Below, piece after piece: positions 8,551-18,640 of a stretch of 64,000 bases of DNA. The notes beneath the pieces were generated by a model. The model did not search any database. It saw nothing but the letters and a program-made list of their open reading frames with translations, and was not told the DNA's origin. Position 1 is the first letter of the stretch. Each line of letters opens with the position of its first letter. The stretch is from Rhodoferax sp. (GTDB lineage: Bacteria > Pseudomonadota > Gammaproteobacteria > Burkholderiales > Burkholderiaceae_C), in the NCBI RefSeq assembly GCF_013297935.1, contig NZ_JAAFIX010000008.1, positions 97,115 to 161,114 on the forward strand, read 5' to 3'. The position numbers and the translations under genes were made by a program.

Positions 8551-9798
8551 TTAGATGTCAAACAGCAGACGTGCTGGATCTTCCAGCGCTTCCTTCATGG
8601 CCACCAGACCCAGAACGGCTTCACGGCCGTCGATGATGCGGTGGTCGTAGGACATAGCGAAGTAGTTCATGGGGCGAACCACCACTTGGCCGTTTTCGAC
8701 CATAGCGCGGTCTTTGGTCGCATGCACACCCAAAATAGCGGACTGGGGCGGGTTGATGATGGGGGTCGACATCATGGAACCGAAAGTACCGCCGTTGGAG
8801 ATAGAGAAGGTGCCGCCGGTCATTTCTTCAATGCCCAACTTGCCGTCCTTGGCCTTCTGGCCAAACTCTGCAATCTTCTTCTCGATATCGGCAAAGCTCA
8901 TCTGGTCTGCGTTGCGCAGGATAGGCACCACCAAGCCACGGGGAGAGCCCACGGCGATACCGATGTCGAAGTAGCCGTGGTACACGATGTCAGTGCCATC
9001 GACAGAAGCGTTCAACACAGGGAACTTCTTCAGGGCATGAACAGCAGCCTTGACGAAGAAGCTCATGAAGCCCAACTTGCAACCGTGTTCCTTCTCGAAA
9101 CGTTCTTGCATGCGCTTGCGCATCTCCATGACCGGGGCCATGTTGATTTCGTTGAAGGTGGTCAGGATCGCGTTGGTCGACTGGGACTGCAGCAGGCGCT
9201 CAGCCACGCGCGCACGCAAACGGCTCATGGGCACGCGCTGCTCGGGACGGTCACCCAGATTCACCGAAGGTGCTGCCACTTGAGGCAACGACTTGGTGGG
9301 AGCGCCCGTGGGGATTACGGCAGTCGCTACCACTTTAGGAGCAGCAGCCGCAGCCAGCACGTCACCCTTGGTGATGCGGCCGTCTTTACCGGTGCCCGAC
9401 ACATCAGCGGCGGCCATGCCGTTGTCGGCCAGCAGCTTCGCCGCAGCGGGCATGGCAACACCGGCTTTGGAGTTGCTGGCAGCTGCAGCGGCCACAGGGG
9501 TTGCAGCAGGCGCAGCGGCGGGCGCTGCAGCAGGTGCCGCAACAGCACCGGCCACCGCAGCGGTGTCGATACGGGCGATCAACTGCTCGGCACCGACGGT
9601 CGCGCCGTCTGGCGCGACCAGCTCGACCAACACGCCAGCGGCTGGCGCGGGCACTTCCATCACAACCTTGTCGGTTTCGACTTCGATCAGGATTTCGTCG
9701 ATAGCGACTGCTTCACCGACCTTCTTTTTCCACTGCAACAAGGTTGCTTCCGCCACAGATTCAGACAGCTGTGGGACTTTGACTTCTACGATTGCCAT
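8551..9798 (-). CDS. sucB: 2-oxoglutarate dehydrogenase E2, dihydrolipoyl succinyltransferase
   Basis: The succinyltransferase core of the 2-oxoglutarate dehydrogenase complex in the TCA cycle. It has one N-terminal lipoyl domain ([11 protein letters not shown], lipoyl Lys at residue 44) and an Ala/Pro-rich flexible linker. An E3/E1-binding domain follows (about 125-165, including [14 protein letters not shown]), then the acyltransferase domain with catalytic [11 protein letters not shown] (His 386, Asp 390). The length of 415 aa is typical. It lies 46 bp after sucA and 119 bp before lpd. Confidence 0.96.
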   Translation of the reverse strand: MAIVEVKVPQLSESVAEATLLQWKKKVGEAVAIDEILIEVETDKVVMEVPAPAAGVLVELVAPDGATVGAEQLIARIDTAAVAGAVAAPAAAPAAAPAATPVAAAAASNSKAGVAMPAAAKLLADNGMAAADVSGTGKDGRITKGDVLAAAAAPKVVATAVIPTGAPTKSLPQVAAPSVNLGDRPEQRVPMSRLRARVAERLLQSQSTNAILTTFNEINMAPVMEMRKRMQERFEKEHGCKLGFMSFFVKAAVHALKKFPVLNASVDGTDIVYHGYFDIGIAVGSPRGLVVPILRNADQMSFADIEKKIAEFGQKAKDGKLGIEEMTGGTFSISNGGTFGSMMSTPIINPPQSAILGVHATKDRAMVENGQVVVRPMNYFAMSYDHRIIDGREAVLGLVAMKEALEDPARLLFDI

Positions 9799-9844
9799 AT
9801 CAAATTCTTTCCGTAATGTGTTGTAAGTGTGAAGTGCTGCTGAC

Positions 9845-12739
9845 TTACTTAGTCAGAACAAAGCCCTTCAGCTTGCCGAAAGCGCCTTCGACCAGAGCCT
9901 TTTGTTGCTCCTGGTGCAGGTGGGAGTAACCCACGGCGGGCGATGCCGAAGCAGCGCGGCCGGAGTAGCCCAGCTTTTGGCCTTCCAACATGTTTTCGTG
10001 GATGTAGTGCTGCACAAAGAACCACGCACCCTGGTTTTGCGGCTCATCCTGGCACCACACCACGTCGGTAGCGTTGGGGTACTTTTTGAGCTCAGTCGCA
10101 AATGCCTTGTGCGGGAACGGGTACAGCTGCTCCACGCGGATGATGGCAACGTCGGTGTCGCCCTTTTCTTCGCGCTTCTTCACTAGGTCGTAATACACCT
10201 TGCCGGAGCAGGCAATCACGCGCTTGACCTTGTCGCCCTTGAGCTCTTTGCTCTCGGGAATCACGGTCTGGAATGCACCCTTGGTGAACTCGGACAGCGG
10301 CGATGTCGCATCCTTATTACGCAACAGGCTCTTGGGCGTCATGATGATCAATGGCTTGCGCAGGTTGCGCACCATTTGACGACGCAGCACGTGGAAGATC
10401 TGGCTGGCCGTTGTCGGCTGCACGATCTGCATGTTGGTGTCAGCCGCCAATTGCATGAAGCGCTCCAGGCGTGCCGAGCTGTGCTCAGGGCCTTGGCCTT
10501 CGTAGCCGTGGGGCAGCATCAAGGTGATGCCGTTCACACGGCCCCACTTCACTTCACCGGACGCGATGAACTGGTCAATGACCACCTGAGCGCCGTTGGC
10601 GAAGTCGCCGAACTGGGCTTCCCAGATCACCAGGGTGTTCGGGTCGTTAGAAGCGTAGCCGTACTCAAAGCCCAACACCGCCTCTTCAGACAGGATGGAG
10701 TCGATCACCACGAACGGAGCCTGGTTGTCCGCCACGTTTTGCAAGGGCACGTAAGTACCGGCATCCCACTTCTCACGCTTCTGGTCGTGAATCACGGCAT
10801 GGCGGTGGGTAAAGGTACCGCGGCCGCAGTCTTCACCCGACAAGCGCACGGGGTAGCCGCTGGCCACCAAGGACGCAAAGGCCATGTGTTCGCCCATGCC
10901 CCAGTCCACATTGACTTCGCCGCGGCCCATGGCTGCGCGGTCGTCGTACACCTTTTTCACCAATTGGTGAGGCGTGACGCTCTCAGGAATCGTCGTCAGT
11001 TTTTCAGACAAACGCTTCCACTCGGTCAAAGGAATGGCTGTGTCGCCGGCATCTGTCCACTTCTTACCCAGGAACGGGGACCAGTCCACCGAATACTTGC
11101 TCTTGAAGTTGGTCAGCACCGGGTCTACGGTGTGCTTGCCGGCATCCATGGCTGCGCGGTATTCCTTGACCATGGTGTCGCCCAAATCGGTGCCCAAGCC
11201 TTGCGCAGACAACTTGTCAGCGTACAGCTTGCGGGTACCGGGGTGAGCGCTGATTTTTTTGTACATCAGCGGCTGGGTCAGAGAAGGAGTGTCCTGCTCG
11301 TTGTGGCCCAACTTGCGGTAGCAAGTGATGTCCACCACCACGTCCTGACCGAACTCCATGCGGAATTCCAGGGCCAGTTGCGTTGCCAAAACTACCGCTT
11401 CCGGATCATCGCCATTCACGTGCAACACGGGAGACTCGACCATCTTCACGATGTCCGTGCAGAACGCACTGGAGCGCATGTCGCGGGGGTCAGAGGTTGT
11501 GAAACCGATCTGGTTGTTGATGATGATGTGCACTGTGCCGCCGGTGGTGTAACCACGGGTTTGGGCCAATGCCAGTGTTTCCTGGTTCACACCCTGGCCG
11601 CCGAAGGCCGCATCGCCGTGCACCAGCACCGGCAGCACTTGCGCGCCTTTGGGGTCTGCACGGCGGTCCATACGGGCACGCACCGAGCCTTCGACCACGG
11701 GGTTCACAATTTCCAAGTGCGAAGGGTTGAACGCCAACGACAGGTGGACCGGGCCGCCCGCTGTGGACACGTCCGAGCTGAAACCCTGGTGGTACTTCAC
11801 GTCGCCAGCGGGCAACTCTTCAGGTGCGGTGTGGTCGAACTCGGCGAAGAGGTCCGCAGGCATCTTGCCCAAGGTGTTCACCAGCACGTTCAGGCGGCCA
11901 CGGTGCGCCATACCGATCACGATTTCCTGAATGCCTTTGGCGCCGGCTTGCTGGATCAGCTCGTCCATGGCGGCAATAAAGCTCTCGCCACCTTCGAGGG
12001 AGAAGCGCTTCTGGCCCACGTACTTGGTGTGCAAGTAACGCTCAAGGCCTTCAGCAGCTGTCAAGCGCTCCAGGATGTGTTTTTTCTTTTCTGCGTTGAA
12101 CTGGGGCTTGCTGCGGGTTGCCTCCAGCTTTTGCTGCCACCAGCGCTTCTGGTTCTGGTCGGTGGTGTACATGTACTCCACGCCGATGGTGCCGCAGTAG
12201 GTCTCGCGCAAAGCGTTCATGAGCTCACGCAGGCTCATGGACTCTTTGCCGAAGAATGTGTTGCTGATGTTGAAGACCGTTTCCTGGTCTGCATCGCTGA
12301 AGCCGTAGAACGAGGGCTCCAGTTCAGGGATGTCATCGCGCTCGATGCGCTTCAAAGGATCCAGATCAGCCCAACGTGCGCCCACATTGCGGTAAGCCGC
12401 AATCAATTGCTGCACTGCAGTGCGCTTGCGACCCATTTCGGAATCGGCGCCTGAAGCCACGACCGTTTGCTTAACGCCTTTTTTCGCCAGATCGACGAAA
12501 GCATTAATCACCGGCAGGTGTGCCACGTCTTTGGCGGTGCTGCCATCTGATGCGGGAACGTGTTGCAGGGCGTCGAAATAATCGCGCCATGTGTCGGGAA
12601 CGCTACCGGGGTTGGACAGGTAGTTCTCATACATCTCTTCGACGTACGGAGCATTGCCACCGAACAGGTAGGTGTTGTTTTGATAGGTTTGGTACACGGT
12701 GGAACCCGTGTTCGCCCCTTTGGAGTTTGAATCACTCAT
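9845..12739 (-). CDS. sucA: 2-oxoglutarate dehydrogenase E1 (thiamine diphosphate dependent)
   Basis: It decarboxylates 2-oxoglutarate and passes the succinyl group to the E2 lipoyl arm. At 964 aa it is slightly longer than the E. coli enzyme. Recognisable parts are the N-terminal E2-binding [18 protein letters not shown], the [13 protein letters not shown] block, the ThDP-binding region [17 protein letters not shown] to [12 protein letters not shown], and the transketolase-like C-terminal half with [21 protein letters not shown]. It is the first gene of the sucA-sucB-lpd operon, with GGAGGT 11 bases upstream of the ATG. Confidence 0.96.
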   Translation of the reverse strand: MSDSNSKGANTGSTVYQTYQNNTYLFGGNAPYVEEMYENYLSNPGSVPDTWRDYFDALQHVPASDGSTAKDVAHLPVINAFVDLAKKGVKQTVVASGADSEMGRKRTAVQQLIAAYRNVGARWADLDPLKRIERDDIPELEPSFYGFSDADQETVFNISNTFFGKESMSLRELMNALRETYCGTIGVEYMYTTDQNQKRWWQQKLEATRSKPQFNAEKKKHILERLTAAEGLERYLHTKYVGQKRFSLEGGESFIAAMDELIQQAGAKGIQEIVIGMAHRGRLNVLVNTLGKMPADLFAEFDHTAPEELPAGDVKYHQGFSSDVSTAGGPVHLSLAFNPSHLEIVNPVVEGSVRARMDRRADPKGAQVLPVLVHGDAAFGGQGVNQETLALAQTRGYTTGGTVHIIINNQIGFTTSDPRDMRSSAFCTDIVKMVESPVLHVNGDDPEAVVLATQLALEFRMEFGQDVVVDITCYRKLGHNEQDTPSLTQPLMYKKISAHPGTRKLYADKLSAQGLGTDLGDTMVKEYRAAMDAGKHTVDPVLTNFKSKYSVDWSPFLGKKWTDAGDTAIPLTEWKRLSEKLTTIPESVTPHQLVKKVYDDRAAMGRGEVNVDWGMGEHMAFASLVASGYPVRLSGEDCGRGTFTHRHAVIHDQKREKWDAGTYVPLQNVADNQAPFVVIDSILSEEAVLGFEYGYASNDPNTLVIWEAQFGDFANGAQVVIDQFIASGEVKWGRVNGITLMLPHGYEGQGPEHSSARLERFMQLAADTNMQIVQPTTASQIFHVLRRQMVRNLRKPLIIMTPKSLLRNKDATSPLSEFTKGAFQTVIPESKELKGDKVKRVIACSGKVYYDLVKKREEKGDTDVAIIRVEQLYPFPHKAFATELKKYPNATDVVWCQDEPQNQGAWFFVQHYIHENMLEGQKLGYSGRAASASPAVGYSHLHQEQQKALVEGAFGKLKGFVLTK

Positions 12740-12749
12740 CTTGCGCTGA

Positions 12750-12800
12750 CCTCCGTTCCCCTTCAGGGAACATAAGCTGGTTAAAGCTGGTTAATTAACC
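12750..12800 (-). promoter_or_regulatory. sucA leader: RBS, small hairpin, direct repeats and palindrome
   Basis: Reading toward sucA, the leader has the palindrome GGTTAATTAACC (12789-12800), two adjacent copies of AGCTGGTTAA in plus-strand spelling (12775-12784 and 12785-12794), a hairpin with GTTCCC/GGGAAC arms (about 12755-12771) and then the GGAGGT ribosome binding site. The repeat plus palindrome could be an operator; no known regulator consensus was recognised. Confidence 0.35.
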
Positions 12801-12913
12801 TTCCGCGACACGGCTGAACCGGTTGGCGGATGCGACTGTGGCATGGGAAGGGCCTTCATTGCAGGGCGGATTGTGCCACCGAATGATTTTGAGAGATAGT
12901 AAAGACTTGGCCG

Positions 12914-12936
12914 GGGTATGCACTTCGTGCATACCC
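12914..12936 (-). terminator. Strong hairpin after prpE
   Basis: GGGTATGCAC and GTGCATACCC form a perfect 10-bp stem with a tiny TTC loop, 10 bp downstream of the prpE stop. There is no T-run on the prpE strand, so it may be an mRNA 3' stabiliser or a rho-dependent end rather than a canonical intrinsic terminator. Confidence 0.5.
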
Positions 12937-12946
12937 TCATGCCGAT

Positions 12947-14839
12947 TTAGGCGAGCAGCTCACGAATCTGTTGCAGGGCTCCGGGGTCCTCCATGGTGGT
13001 CAGGTCGCCGGGGTCGCGCCCTTCACACACCGCCTGGATGGCACGCCGCAGCAGCTTTCCGCTGCGGGTTTTAGGCAAAACCGACACAAAGCGCACCCGG
13101 GCCGGCCGGCCCACAGCGCCAATGGTCTGGTCCACCACCTTCATGATCTCGGCCTCCAATTGGAGCTTGGCAGCATCATCCACCAGCAGAGATGCGTCTT
13201 TCACCACCACAAAGGCCACGGCAACCTGACCCTTCAAGGCGTCAGCCACCCCGACCACGGCTACCTCTGACACGTTGGCATGGCTGGAAATGCTCTCTTC
13301 GATCTCGCGGGTCCCCAAGCGGTGTCCCGCCACGTTAATGACGTCATCGGTGCGCCCGAGGATGAAGAAATAGCCATCTTTATCCCGCACCGCCCAGTCG
13401 AACGTGCTGTACAGCTGCTTGCCGGGGATGCTGCTCCAGTAGGTTTTGACGAAGCGCTCATCATCCCGCCACACTGTCTGCATGCAACCGGGTGGCAAGG
13501 GGCCCTCGATGGCGACCACCCCTTTCTGGTCCGGCCCGGTCAACTCCTCAGAGGTGTTCTCGTCAATAAGCTTGATGTTGTAGCCATACATGGCCACACC
13601 CGGGCTGCCGAATTTGCTGGGCGCCTTTTCAACGCCATTGGCAATGGTCAAGATAGGCCAGCCGGTTTCTGTCTGCCAATAGTTGTCGATGATGGGCTTA
13701 CCCAGACTCGCACTGATCCACTGGGCGGTGGGCTCATCCAGAGGCTCGCCCGCCAAGAACAGTGCGCGCAAGCTGGAAAGATCGTATTTGCTGAGCAGCG
13801 CAGGGTCCTGCTTTTTAAGCACCCGCACCGCTGTGGGGGCGCTGAACATCACCGTAACTTTGTACTTCTCCACCAGGCTCCACCACACACCGCCGTCCGG
13901 CCGGGTGGGCAGGCCCTCGTACATGATGGTGGCCATGCCGGCAATCAAAGGCCCGTAAATGATGTAGCTGTGCCCCACCACCCAGCCGATATCGCTGGTT
14001 GAAAAGTAAGTTTCGCCCGCGTTGCCACAAAAGATGTGCTGCATGCTGGCCGCCAAGGCCACGGCATAGCCCCCCGTGTCGCGCTGCACCCCCTTGGGCT
14101 TGCCGGTTGTGCCACTGGTGTACAGGGTGTAGCTTGGGTGGCCCGAGTCCAGCCAGACGCACGGCACCACGGTTTCCAAGTGAGCTGAGCGCAAATCCGC
14201 CCACACATGGTCACGCCCGGCCACCAATTGCATGGGTGCCAGCTTGCGGTCCACCATCAGCACCGCGGCCGGCTTGTGGCTGGAGGTGGCAATCGCCTCA
14301 TCCAGCAACGGCTTGTACTCCACCACCTTGCCGCCGCGGGAGCCTGCATCGGCACTCACCACCACCACCGGAGATGCGTCTTCAATCCGCGAGGCCAATG
14401 AGCCGGCGGCAAAGCCGCCAAACACCACGGTATGAATAGCCCCGATGCGCGCGCAAGCCAGCATGGCAAACGAAGCCTCGGCAATCATGGGCATGTAAAT
14501 CAGCACCCGGTCGCCCTGCTTCACTCCCAGCGCTTGCAGGGCAGCCGCCATACGCTGCACCTCGGCGTGCAATTCCGCAAAGGAATACACCTTTTCGGTA
14601 TTGGTTTCTGTAGATACGGCAATCAAAGCGGCTTGATCGGCTCGGGTTGCCAGGTGCCGGTCGACCGCGTTGTGACAGAGGTTGGTGGTTCCCCCGACAA
14701 ACCACTTGGCGAACGGCGGCTGGCTGTAGTCGCACACCTGCGTGGGCGGCGTGTGCCAATCAATCATGGCGGCCTGTTCAGACCAAAAGCCATCGCGGTC
14801 ATCGATGGAACGGCGGTAAAAATCAGCGTAGCCTGTCAT
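12947..14839 (-). CDS. prpE: Propionyl-CoA synthetase
   Basis: An AMP-forming acyl-CoA synthetase that activates propionate. The 630-aa protein has the adenylate-forming core motif YTSGTTGKPKGV followed by QRDTGGYAVAL, which is the PrpE pattern rather than that of acetyl-CoA synthetase. It also has YWQTETGWPI, and the acetylatable lysine motif near the end (PKTRSGKLLRRAI). The N-terminal YADFYRRSIDDRDGFWSEQA fits PrpE. The usual prpBCD genes are not adjacent, so it is a solitary copy. Confidence 0.9.
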   Translation of the reverse strand: MTGYADFYRRSIDDRDGFWSEQAAMIDWHTPPTQVCDYSQPPFAKWFVGGTTNLCHNAVDRHLATRADQAALIAVSTETNTEKVYSFAELHAEVQRMAAALQALGVKQGDRVLIYMPMIAEASFAMLACARIGAIHTVVFGGFAAGSLASRIEDASPVVVVSADAGSRGGKVVEYKPLLDEAIATSSHKPAAVLMVDRKLAPMQLVAGRDHVWADLRSAHLETVVPCVWLDSGHPSYTLYTSGTTGKPKGVQRDTGGYAVALAASMQHIFCGNAGETYFSTSDIGWVVGHSYIIYGPLIAGMATIMYEGLPTRPDGGVWWSLVEKYKVTVMFSAPTAVRVLKKQDPALLSKYDLSSLRALFLAGEPLDEPTAQWISASLGKPIIDNYWQTETGWPILTIANGVEKAPSKFGSPGVAMYGYNIKLIDENTSEELTGPDQKGVVAIEGPLPPGCMQTVWRDDERFVKTYWSSIPGKQLYSTFDWAVRDKDGYFFILGRTDDVINVAGHRLGTREIEESISSHANVSEVAVVGVADALKGQVAVAFVVVKDASLLVDDAAKLQLEAEIMKVVDQTIGAVGRPARVRFVSVLPKTRSGKLLRRAIQAVCEGRDPGDLTTMEDPGALQQIRELLA

Positions 14840-14945
14840 TGTTTGTCTCCGGTCGGGCCCATAAAACTGAATTCATAATTATGGATAAGCAACTTGCTGC
14901 AAGCTGACTCCCTCGCCGATGGGCCCGCAGCCACAGGGGCCTCAA

Positions 14946-14979
14946 ACAAAAAAGGCAGCCACCGCCAGGGAGCTGCCTT
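14946..14979 (-). terminator. Rho-independent terminator of the isochorismatase-like gene
   Basis: AAGGCAGC (14952-14959) and GCTGCCTT (14972-14979) form an 8-bp stem. On the minus strand it is followed by a run of T (A-run 14948-14953 on the plus strand). It lies 35 bp after the stop of the 15014-15622 gene. Confidence 0.75.
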
Positions 14980-15013
14980 GTGCACACGCTGCAAGCGGCA
15001 AGGCCGTCAACCC

Positions 15014-15622
15014 TTATTTAATGAGGGCTTGCGCTTCTTTAAATACGGGGTGCTCCGCCGTGCGGATCCACTCAAAGGCCACCATTTCAGTAGTCACCAG
15101 CTCCGCGCCTGCTCCGGCCAGCCGGTCAAAGGCGGCATCGCGGTTGCGCTCGGTGCGGGAGCTACAAGCATCGGTCACCACCCACACTTCAAACTCGTCT
15201 TCCAACAGGTCCAGCGCGGTTTGCATCAAGCAAACGTGGGTTTCACAGCCCGCAATCACAATCATGCTGCGCTCTGAGGCAGGTGGCTTTTGCAGATGTT
15301 TGGGCAGGCTACGGGCATTGCCCTGCACCGGCTTGGCCGGAGGGCGCAACCACTCGCCCAAGCCCTCTTCGATAGCGCTGAACTGCATTTTGTTCAGCAC
15401 CCGGGCACCCGCGCCCGCTAACGCTGCACCCAAGTCAGGCACCGTGTTACCCAGTCCGGCCGGATTCTGCTCGGTATAAAACGCCGGCACCTCCAACAAA
15501 GCCGCCAGCTTGGCCAGGCGCACCGCATTGCCCAGTACCAACTCCGATTCAAACATGGCGGGCATCAAGCGCGCCTGGTAGTCCACCAGCACCAACTGGC
15601 TTGAGTCGACGTCCATCAACAT
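15014..15622 (-). CDS. Isochorismatase-family cysteine hydrolase
   Basis: A 202-aa alpha/beta hydrolase of the isochorismatase/nicotinamidase superfamily. The catalytic triad is visible: D14 (VLVDYQ), K78 (VLNKMQFSA) and the nucleophile C126 (VIAGCETHVCLMQTA). The YcaC-like short form has no added domain. The substrate cannot be set from the sequence; family members hydrolyse isochorismate, nicotinamide and various amides. It has its own downstream terminator, and the next gene is divergent, so it seems monocistronic. Confidence 0.85.
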   Translation of the reverse strand: MLMDVDSSQLVLVDYQARLMPAMFESELVLGNAVRLAKLAALLEVPAFYTEQNPAGLGNTVPDLGAALAGAGARVLNKMQFSAIEEGLGEWLRPPAKPVQGNARSLPKHLQKPPASERSMIVIAGCETHVCLMQTALDLLEDEFEVWVVTDACSSRTERNRDAAFDRLAGAGAELVTTEMVAFEWIRTAEHPVFKEAQALIK

Positions 15623-15789
15623 AGCAAAATCCTTCTCAAAAAACGTTCGCAGAGCATAACCGCCCTCAGCGCGGGGCCTTGGCCACCGCGTTTCGCAGGA
15701 AGAATATCTATGCGAATCAATGCGTTAGAGATGAAATCAAATGTATCTGACTGCTTGACAGGCCGCGCCGACCCCACTAGAGTGCGCCG

Positions 15790-16326
15790 ATGCGTTTTTT
15801 CTTAGTCTGTGCCCTGATGCTGTCTTTTGGCATCGCCCACGCCCAAACCGCCCCGGCTCCCAGCGACGACATGTCCCGCTTGTTGGCAGAGCGCGGCTTG
15901 CTGTCCCGCATTGGTGATGTAGGCCAAAAGGTAGGCAACCGCGCCACCGAGCTGGTCATGAACTCCATGGCTTTTTTGGGCGTGCCCTACAAGCGCGGCG
16001 GCACGGAAGCTGAGATCGGTTTCGATTGCAGTGGTTTTGTCCGTGCCATCTACCAACAAACCGCCGGACTGCTGCTGCCCCGCCAGGCTTCCGAGCAGGC
16101 TGCCGCCACCCAAAAAATCGACAAACACGAGTTGCAACCCGGCGACCTCGTGTTCTTCAACACCATGCGCCGCACGTTCAGCCACGTTGGCATTTACGTG
16201 GGTAACGGCAAATTCATCCACGCACCAAAACCCGGTGCCGAGGTGCGCGTAGAGGACATGGGCATTAGTTACTGGGCTAAGCGCTTCGACGGCGCACGCC
16301 GCGTCAACACCGAACAGCAGCCCTGA
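15790..16326 (+). CDS. NlpC/P60-family exported peptidoglycan endopeptidase
   Basis: A 178-aa protein with a signal peptide (1-19, cleavage after AHA-Q) and a C-terminal NlpC/P60 papain-like domain. Catalytic residues are C80 (FDCSGFV), H132 (SHVGIYVG) and H144 (KFIHAP). Enzymes of this type cleave gamma-D-Glu-meso-DAP bonds in the periplasmic cell wall. A short charged stretch (20-55) lies between signal and domain. It has no SH3 or LysM anchor. It is 25 bp upstream of alkB. Confidence 0.88.
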   Translation: MRFFLVCALMLSFGIAHAQTAPAPSDDMSRLLAERGLLSRIGDVGQKVGNRATELVMNSMAFLGVPYKRGGTEAEIGFDCSGFVRAIYQQTAGLLLPRQASEQAAATQKIDKHELQPGDLVFFNTMRRTFSHVGIYVGNGKFIHAPKPGAEVRVEDMGISYWAKRFDGARRVNTEQQP

Positions 16327-16351
16327 GCGGCCCGATGCGGTCAGGTTCACC

Positions 16352-17005
16352 ATGAACCTTGATCTTTTCGGCGACCCGCCGCCAGCCGACGCCTCCCCCC
16401 ACCCGCTTTCCCCTGGCGCTTTTTCGCTGGAGGGCTTGGCGCTCGCGCAAGCCCCGCGTCTGTGGGCAGAAATTCAAAACATCACCTGCATCAGCCCTTG
16501 GCGGCACTTGCACACCCCTGGCGGGCTCAAGATGTCGGTGGCCATGAGCAATTGCGGCCCCTGGGGCTGGGTGAGCGATGCCAGCGGCTACCGCTACCAG
16601 CGCACGGACCCGCTCACAGGCGCGGCTTGGCCCGCCATGCCGGGTATCTTCACCGAACTGGCAACGCTGGCTGCAGAGCGGGCCGGCTACCCCGGTTTCG
16701 TGCCGGACGCCTGCCTGATCAACCACTACACGCCCGGCGCCCGCATGAGCCTGCACCAAGACAAAAACGAGCTTGACTACCGCGCCCCCATCGTGTCGGT
16801 GTCGCTGGGCTTGCCCGCCGTTTTTGAATGGGGCGGGCTCCAACGGAGCGACCCCGTGCAACGCGTGCGGCTGCACCATGGCGATGTTGTGGTGTGGGGC
16901 GGGCCGGCGCGCTTGCGCTTTCATGGGGTCCAGGCGGTAGAGCCCGGGCACCACCCGCTCACCGGTGCCTGCCGCATCAACCTGACCTTCCGCACCGCGG
17001 CCTAG
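16352..17005 (+). CDS. alkB: AlkB-type Fe(II)/2-oxoglutarate DNA repair dioxygenase
   Basis: It removes 1-methyladenine and 3-methylcytosine lesions by oxidative demethylation. At 217 aa it is almost the E. coli length. Iron ligands are H135 and D137 (LHQDKNE) and H191 (RFHGV); R208 and R214 (CRINLTFR) bind 2-oxoglutarate. The N-terminal MNLDLF also resembles E. coli AlkB. It is not linked to ada here and is close behind the NlpC/P60 gene, possibly sharing its transcript. Confidence 0.92.
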   Translation: MNLDLFGDPPPADASPHPLSPGAFSLEGLALAQAPRLWAEIQNITCISPWRHLHTPGGLKMSVAMSNCGPWGWVSDASGYRYQRTDPLTGAAWPAMPGIFTELATLAAERAGYPGFVPDACLINHYTPGARMSLHQDKNELDYRAPIVSVSLGLPAVFEWGGLQRSDPVQRVRLHHGDVVVWGGPARLRFHGVQAVEPGHHPLTGACRINLTFRTAA

Positions 17006-17154
17006 GGTGAACCCGCAGCCGGTTTGGGGAGCCGGCTCAAAACCGCACCACGGCGACTCCCGCTCGCTGCACTTGCCCCCACAATGCCTGCTGCCAAAGC
17101 ATCGCGCAGCACAATAAAAGCGCCTGCCTTCCCCCTACCGCCAGGAGCCATCGT

Positions 17155-18591
17155 ATGAGCCAAGCTATTCAAGACGCCGACCCGCAATTGATGCAATCCA
17201 CCTTCGAGGCCCAGCGCGCCACAGCACTCGCCTGGCGGCAATCGACGGCGGCGGAGCGCATTGAGCGGCTGCAGCGCCTGCGCACCAGCCTGATGGCCCA
17301 CCAGGAAGCCCTGTTTGACGCCTTTGCGGCCGACTTTCACAAGCCCCGCTTCGAGGTCACCGGCACCGAAATCGTGCCCAGCTTGGACGAGATCCGCCAC
17401 AACATCGGGCACATCAAACGCTGGATGCGCCCCGGCAAAGTGAGCGCCACCGAGCTCACCATGGGCAACAGCGCCTACGTGCAGTACCAGCCCCGCGGCC
17501 GCTGCCTGATCATCGCGCCCTGGAACTACCCGCTCTACCTGCTGCTCAGCCCGCTGGTGTCGGCCTTGGCGGCCGGCAACACCGCCATCCTCAAGCCCTC
17601 GGAAATGGCGCCGCGCGTGGCCCAAGTGCTGGCCAGCATCGTGGCCAAGGCATTTCCGGCGCGCGAAGTCGCTCTGTTTGAAGGCGGCTTGGCAACCTCG
17701 CAGGCACTGCTGGCCATGCCGTTTGACCACATCTTTTTCACCGGATCACCCGCCGTGGGCAAAGTGGTCATGGCGGCTGCGGCCAAGCACCTCACCAGCG
17801 TGACGCTGGAGCTGGGCGGTAAGTCCCCCACCATCGTGGACGAAACGGCCGACCTGCAAAAAGCGGCCGAAACCCTCATGTGGGGCAAGTTCGTCAACGC
17901 CGGCCAGACCTGCGTGGCACCCGACTACCTGTATGTGCACGCTGCCGTGCGCGACGCCTTTGTGGCCGCCTGCCAAGCGGTCATCAAGGCCCGCTATGGC
18001 GACAGCGCCCAGAGCCAGCGCAGCAATGCGGACTTCACCCACATCATCAACCAGCGCCACACCCAGCGTATCGGCAGCTTGCTCCAAGACGCCACCTCGC
18101 GCGGCGCGCGGGTGCTGGCCGGTGGCGAGGTCGATGCAGCCTCCAACTACATCGCCCCCACGCTGGTCGACAACGTGCCGATGGACTCCACCTTGATGCA
18201 AGAAGAAATCTTCGGCCCGGTGCTGCCCATCCTGCCCTACACCGACCTGCAGCAAGTGATTGAAGCCATCAACGCCGACCAGAAGCCGCTGGCCCTCTAC
18301 ATCTGGAGCAACAGCCAGACCAACATCGACAAAGTGCTCACGAACACCAGCTCGGGCGGCGCCTGTGTGAACCACTGCGTGCTGCATGTGGCCCATGGCA
18401 ACCTGCCTTTTGGCGGGGTCAATAACTCGGGCATCGGCAGCTCACACGGCATTTACGGCTTTAAGGCGTTTTCGCACGAGCGCGCGGTGCTCAAGGGCGG
18501 CTGGCTGCCCAGCATCCGCATGTTTTTTCCGCCCTACACGGCCGGGCGCGCGCGCATCATGCAGCTGCTGGTGAAGTGGGTGGGGCGCTAA
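17155..18591 (+). CDS. NAD(P)-dependent aldehyde dehydrogenase, class-3 / coniferyl-aldehyde type
   Basis: A 478-aa aldehyde dehydrogenase. The catalytic residues are E219 (LELGGKSP) and C253 (NAGQTCVAPDY). The oxyanion Asn region is CLIIAPWNYPLYL and the C-terminal signature is FSHERAVL. The class-3 style APDY after the Cys, together with a hydrophobic basic C-terminus (MQLLVKWVGR), resembles long-chain or coniferyl aldehyde dehydrogenases. GGAG precedes the ATG. The natural substrate is not clear from its neighbours. Confidence 0.88.
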   Translation: MSQAIQDADPQLMQSTFEAQRATALAWRQSTAAERIERLQRLRTSLMAHQEALFDAFAADFHKPRFEVTGTEIVPSLDEIRHNIGHIKRWMRPGKVSATELTMGNSAYVQYQPRGRCLIIAPWNYPLYLLLSPLVSALAAGNTAILKPSEMAPRVAQVLASIVAKAFPAREVALFEGGLATSQALLAMPFDHIFFTGSPAVGKVVMAAAAKHLTSVTLELGGKSPTIVDETADLQKAAETLMWGKFVNAGQTCVAPDYLYVHAAVRDAFVAACQAVIKARYGDSAQSQRSNADFTHIINQRHTQRIGSLLQDATSRGARVLAGGEVDAASNYIAPTLVDNVPMDSTLMQEEIFGPVLPILPYTDLQQVIEAINADQKPLALYIWSNSQTNIDKVLTNTSSGGACVNHCVLHVAHGNLPFGGVNNSGIGSSHGIYGFKAFSHERAVLKGGWLPSIRMFFPPYTAGRARIMQLLVKWVGR

Positions 18592-18640
18592 AGCGCGCTG
18601 CCCCGGAGGGCGCAGGCGACGGCGGTGGTATCGTGCGGCG

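Noticed and set aside
8452..9816. A 454-codon open frame opposite sucB
   Set aside because: Antisense shadow of sucB; its composition (runs of Arg, His, Gly) is that of a mirrored frame.
10376..12454. A 692-codon open frame opposite sucA
   Set aside because: It is exactly antisense to the well-supported sucA gene, His/Val-rich without domains, and is explained by high-GC third-position bias.
12947..14839. Acetyl-CoA synthetase as the identity of the acyl-CoA synthetase
   Set aside because: The P-loop context (TGKPKGVQRDTGGYAVAL) and the N-terminus fit PrpE better than Acs.
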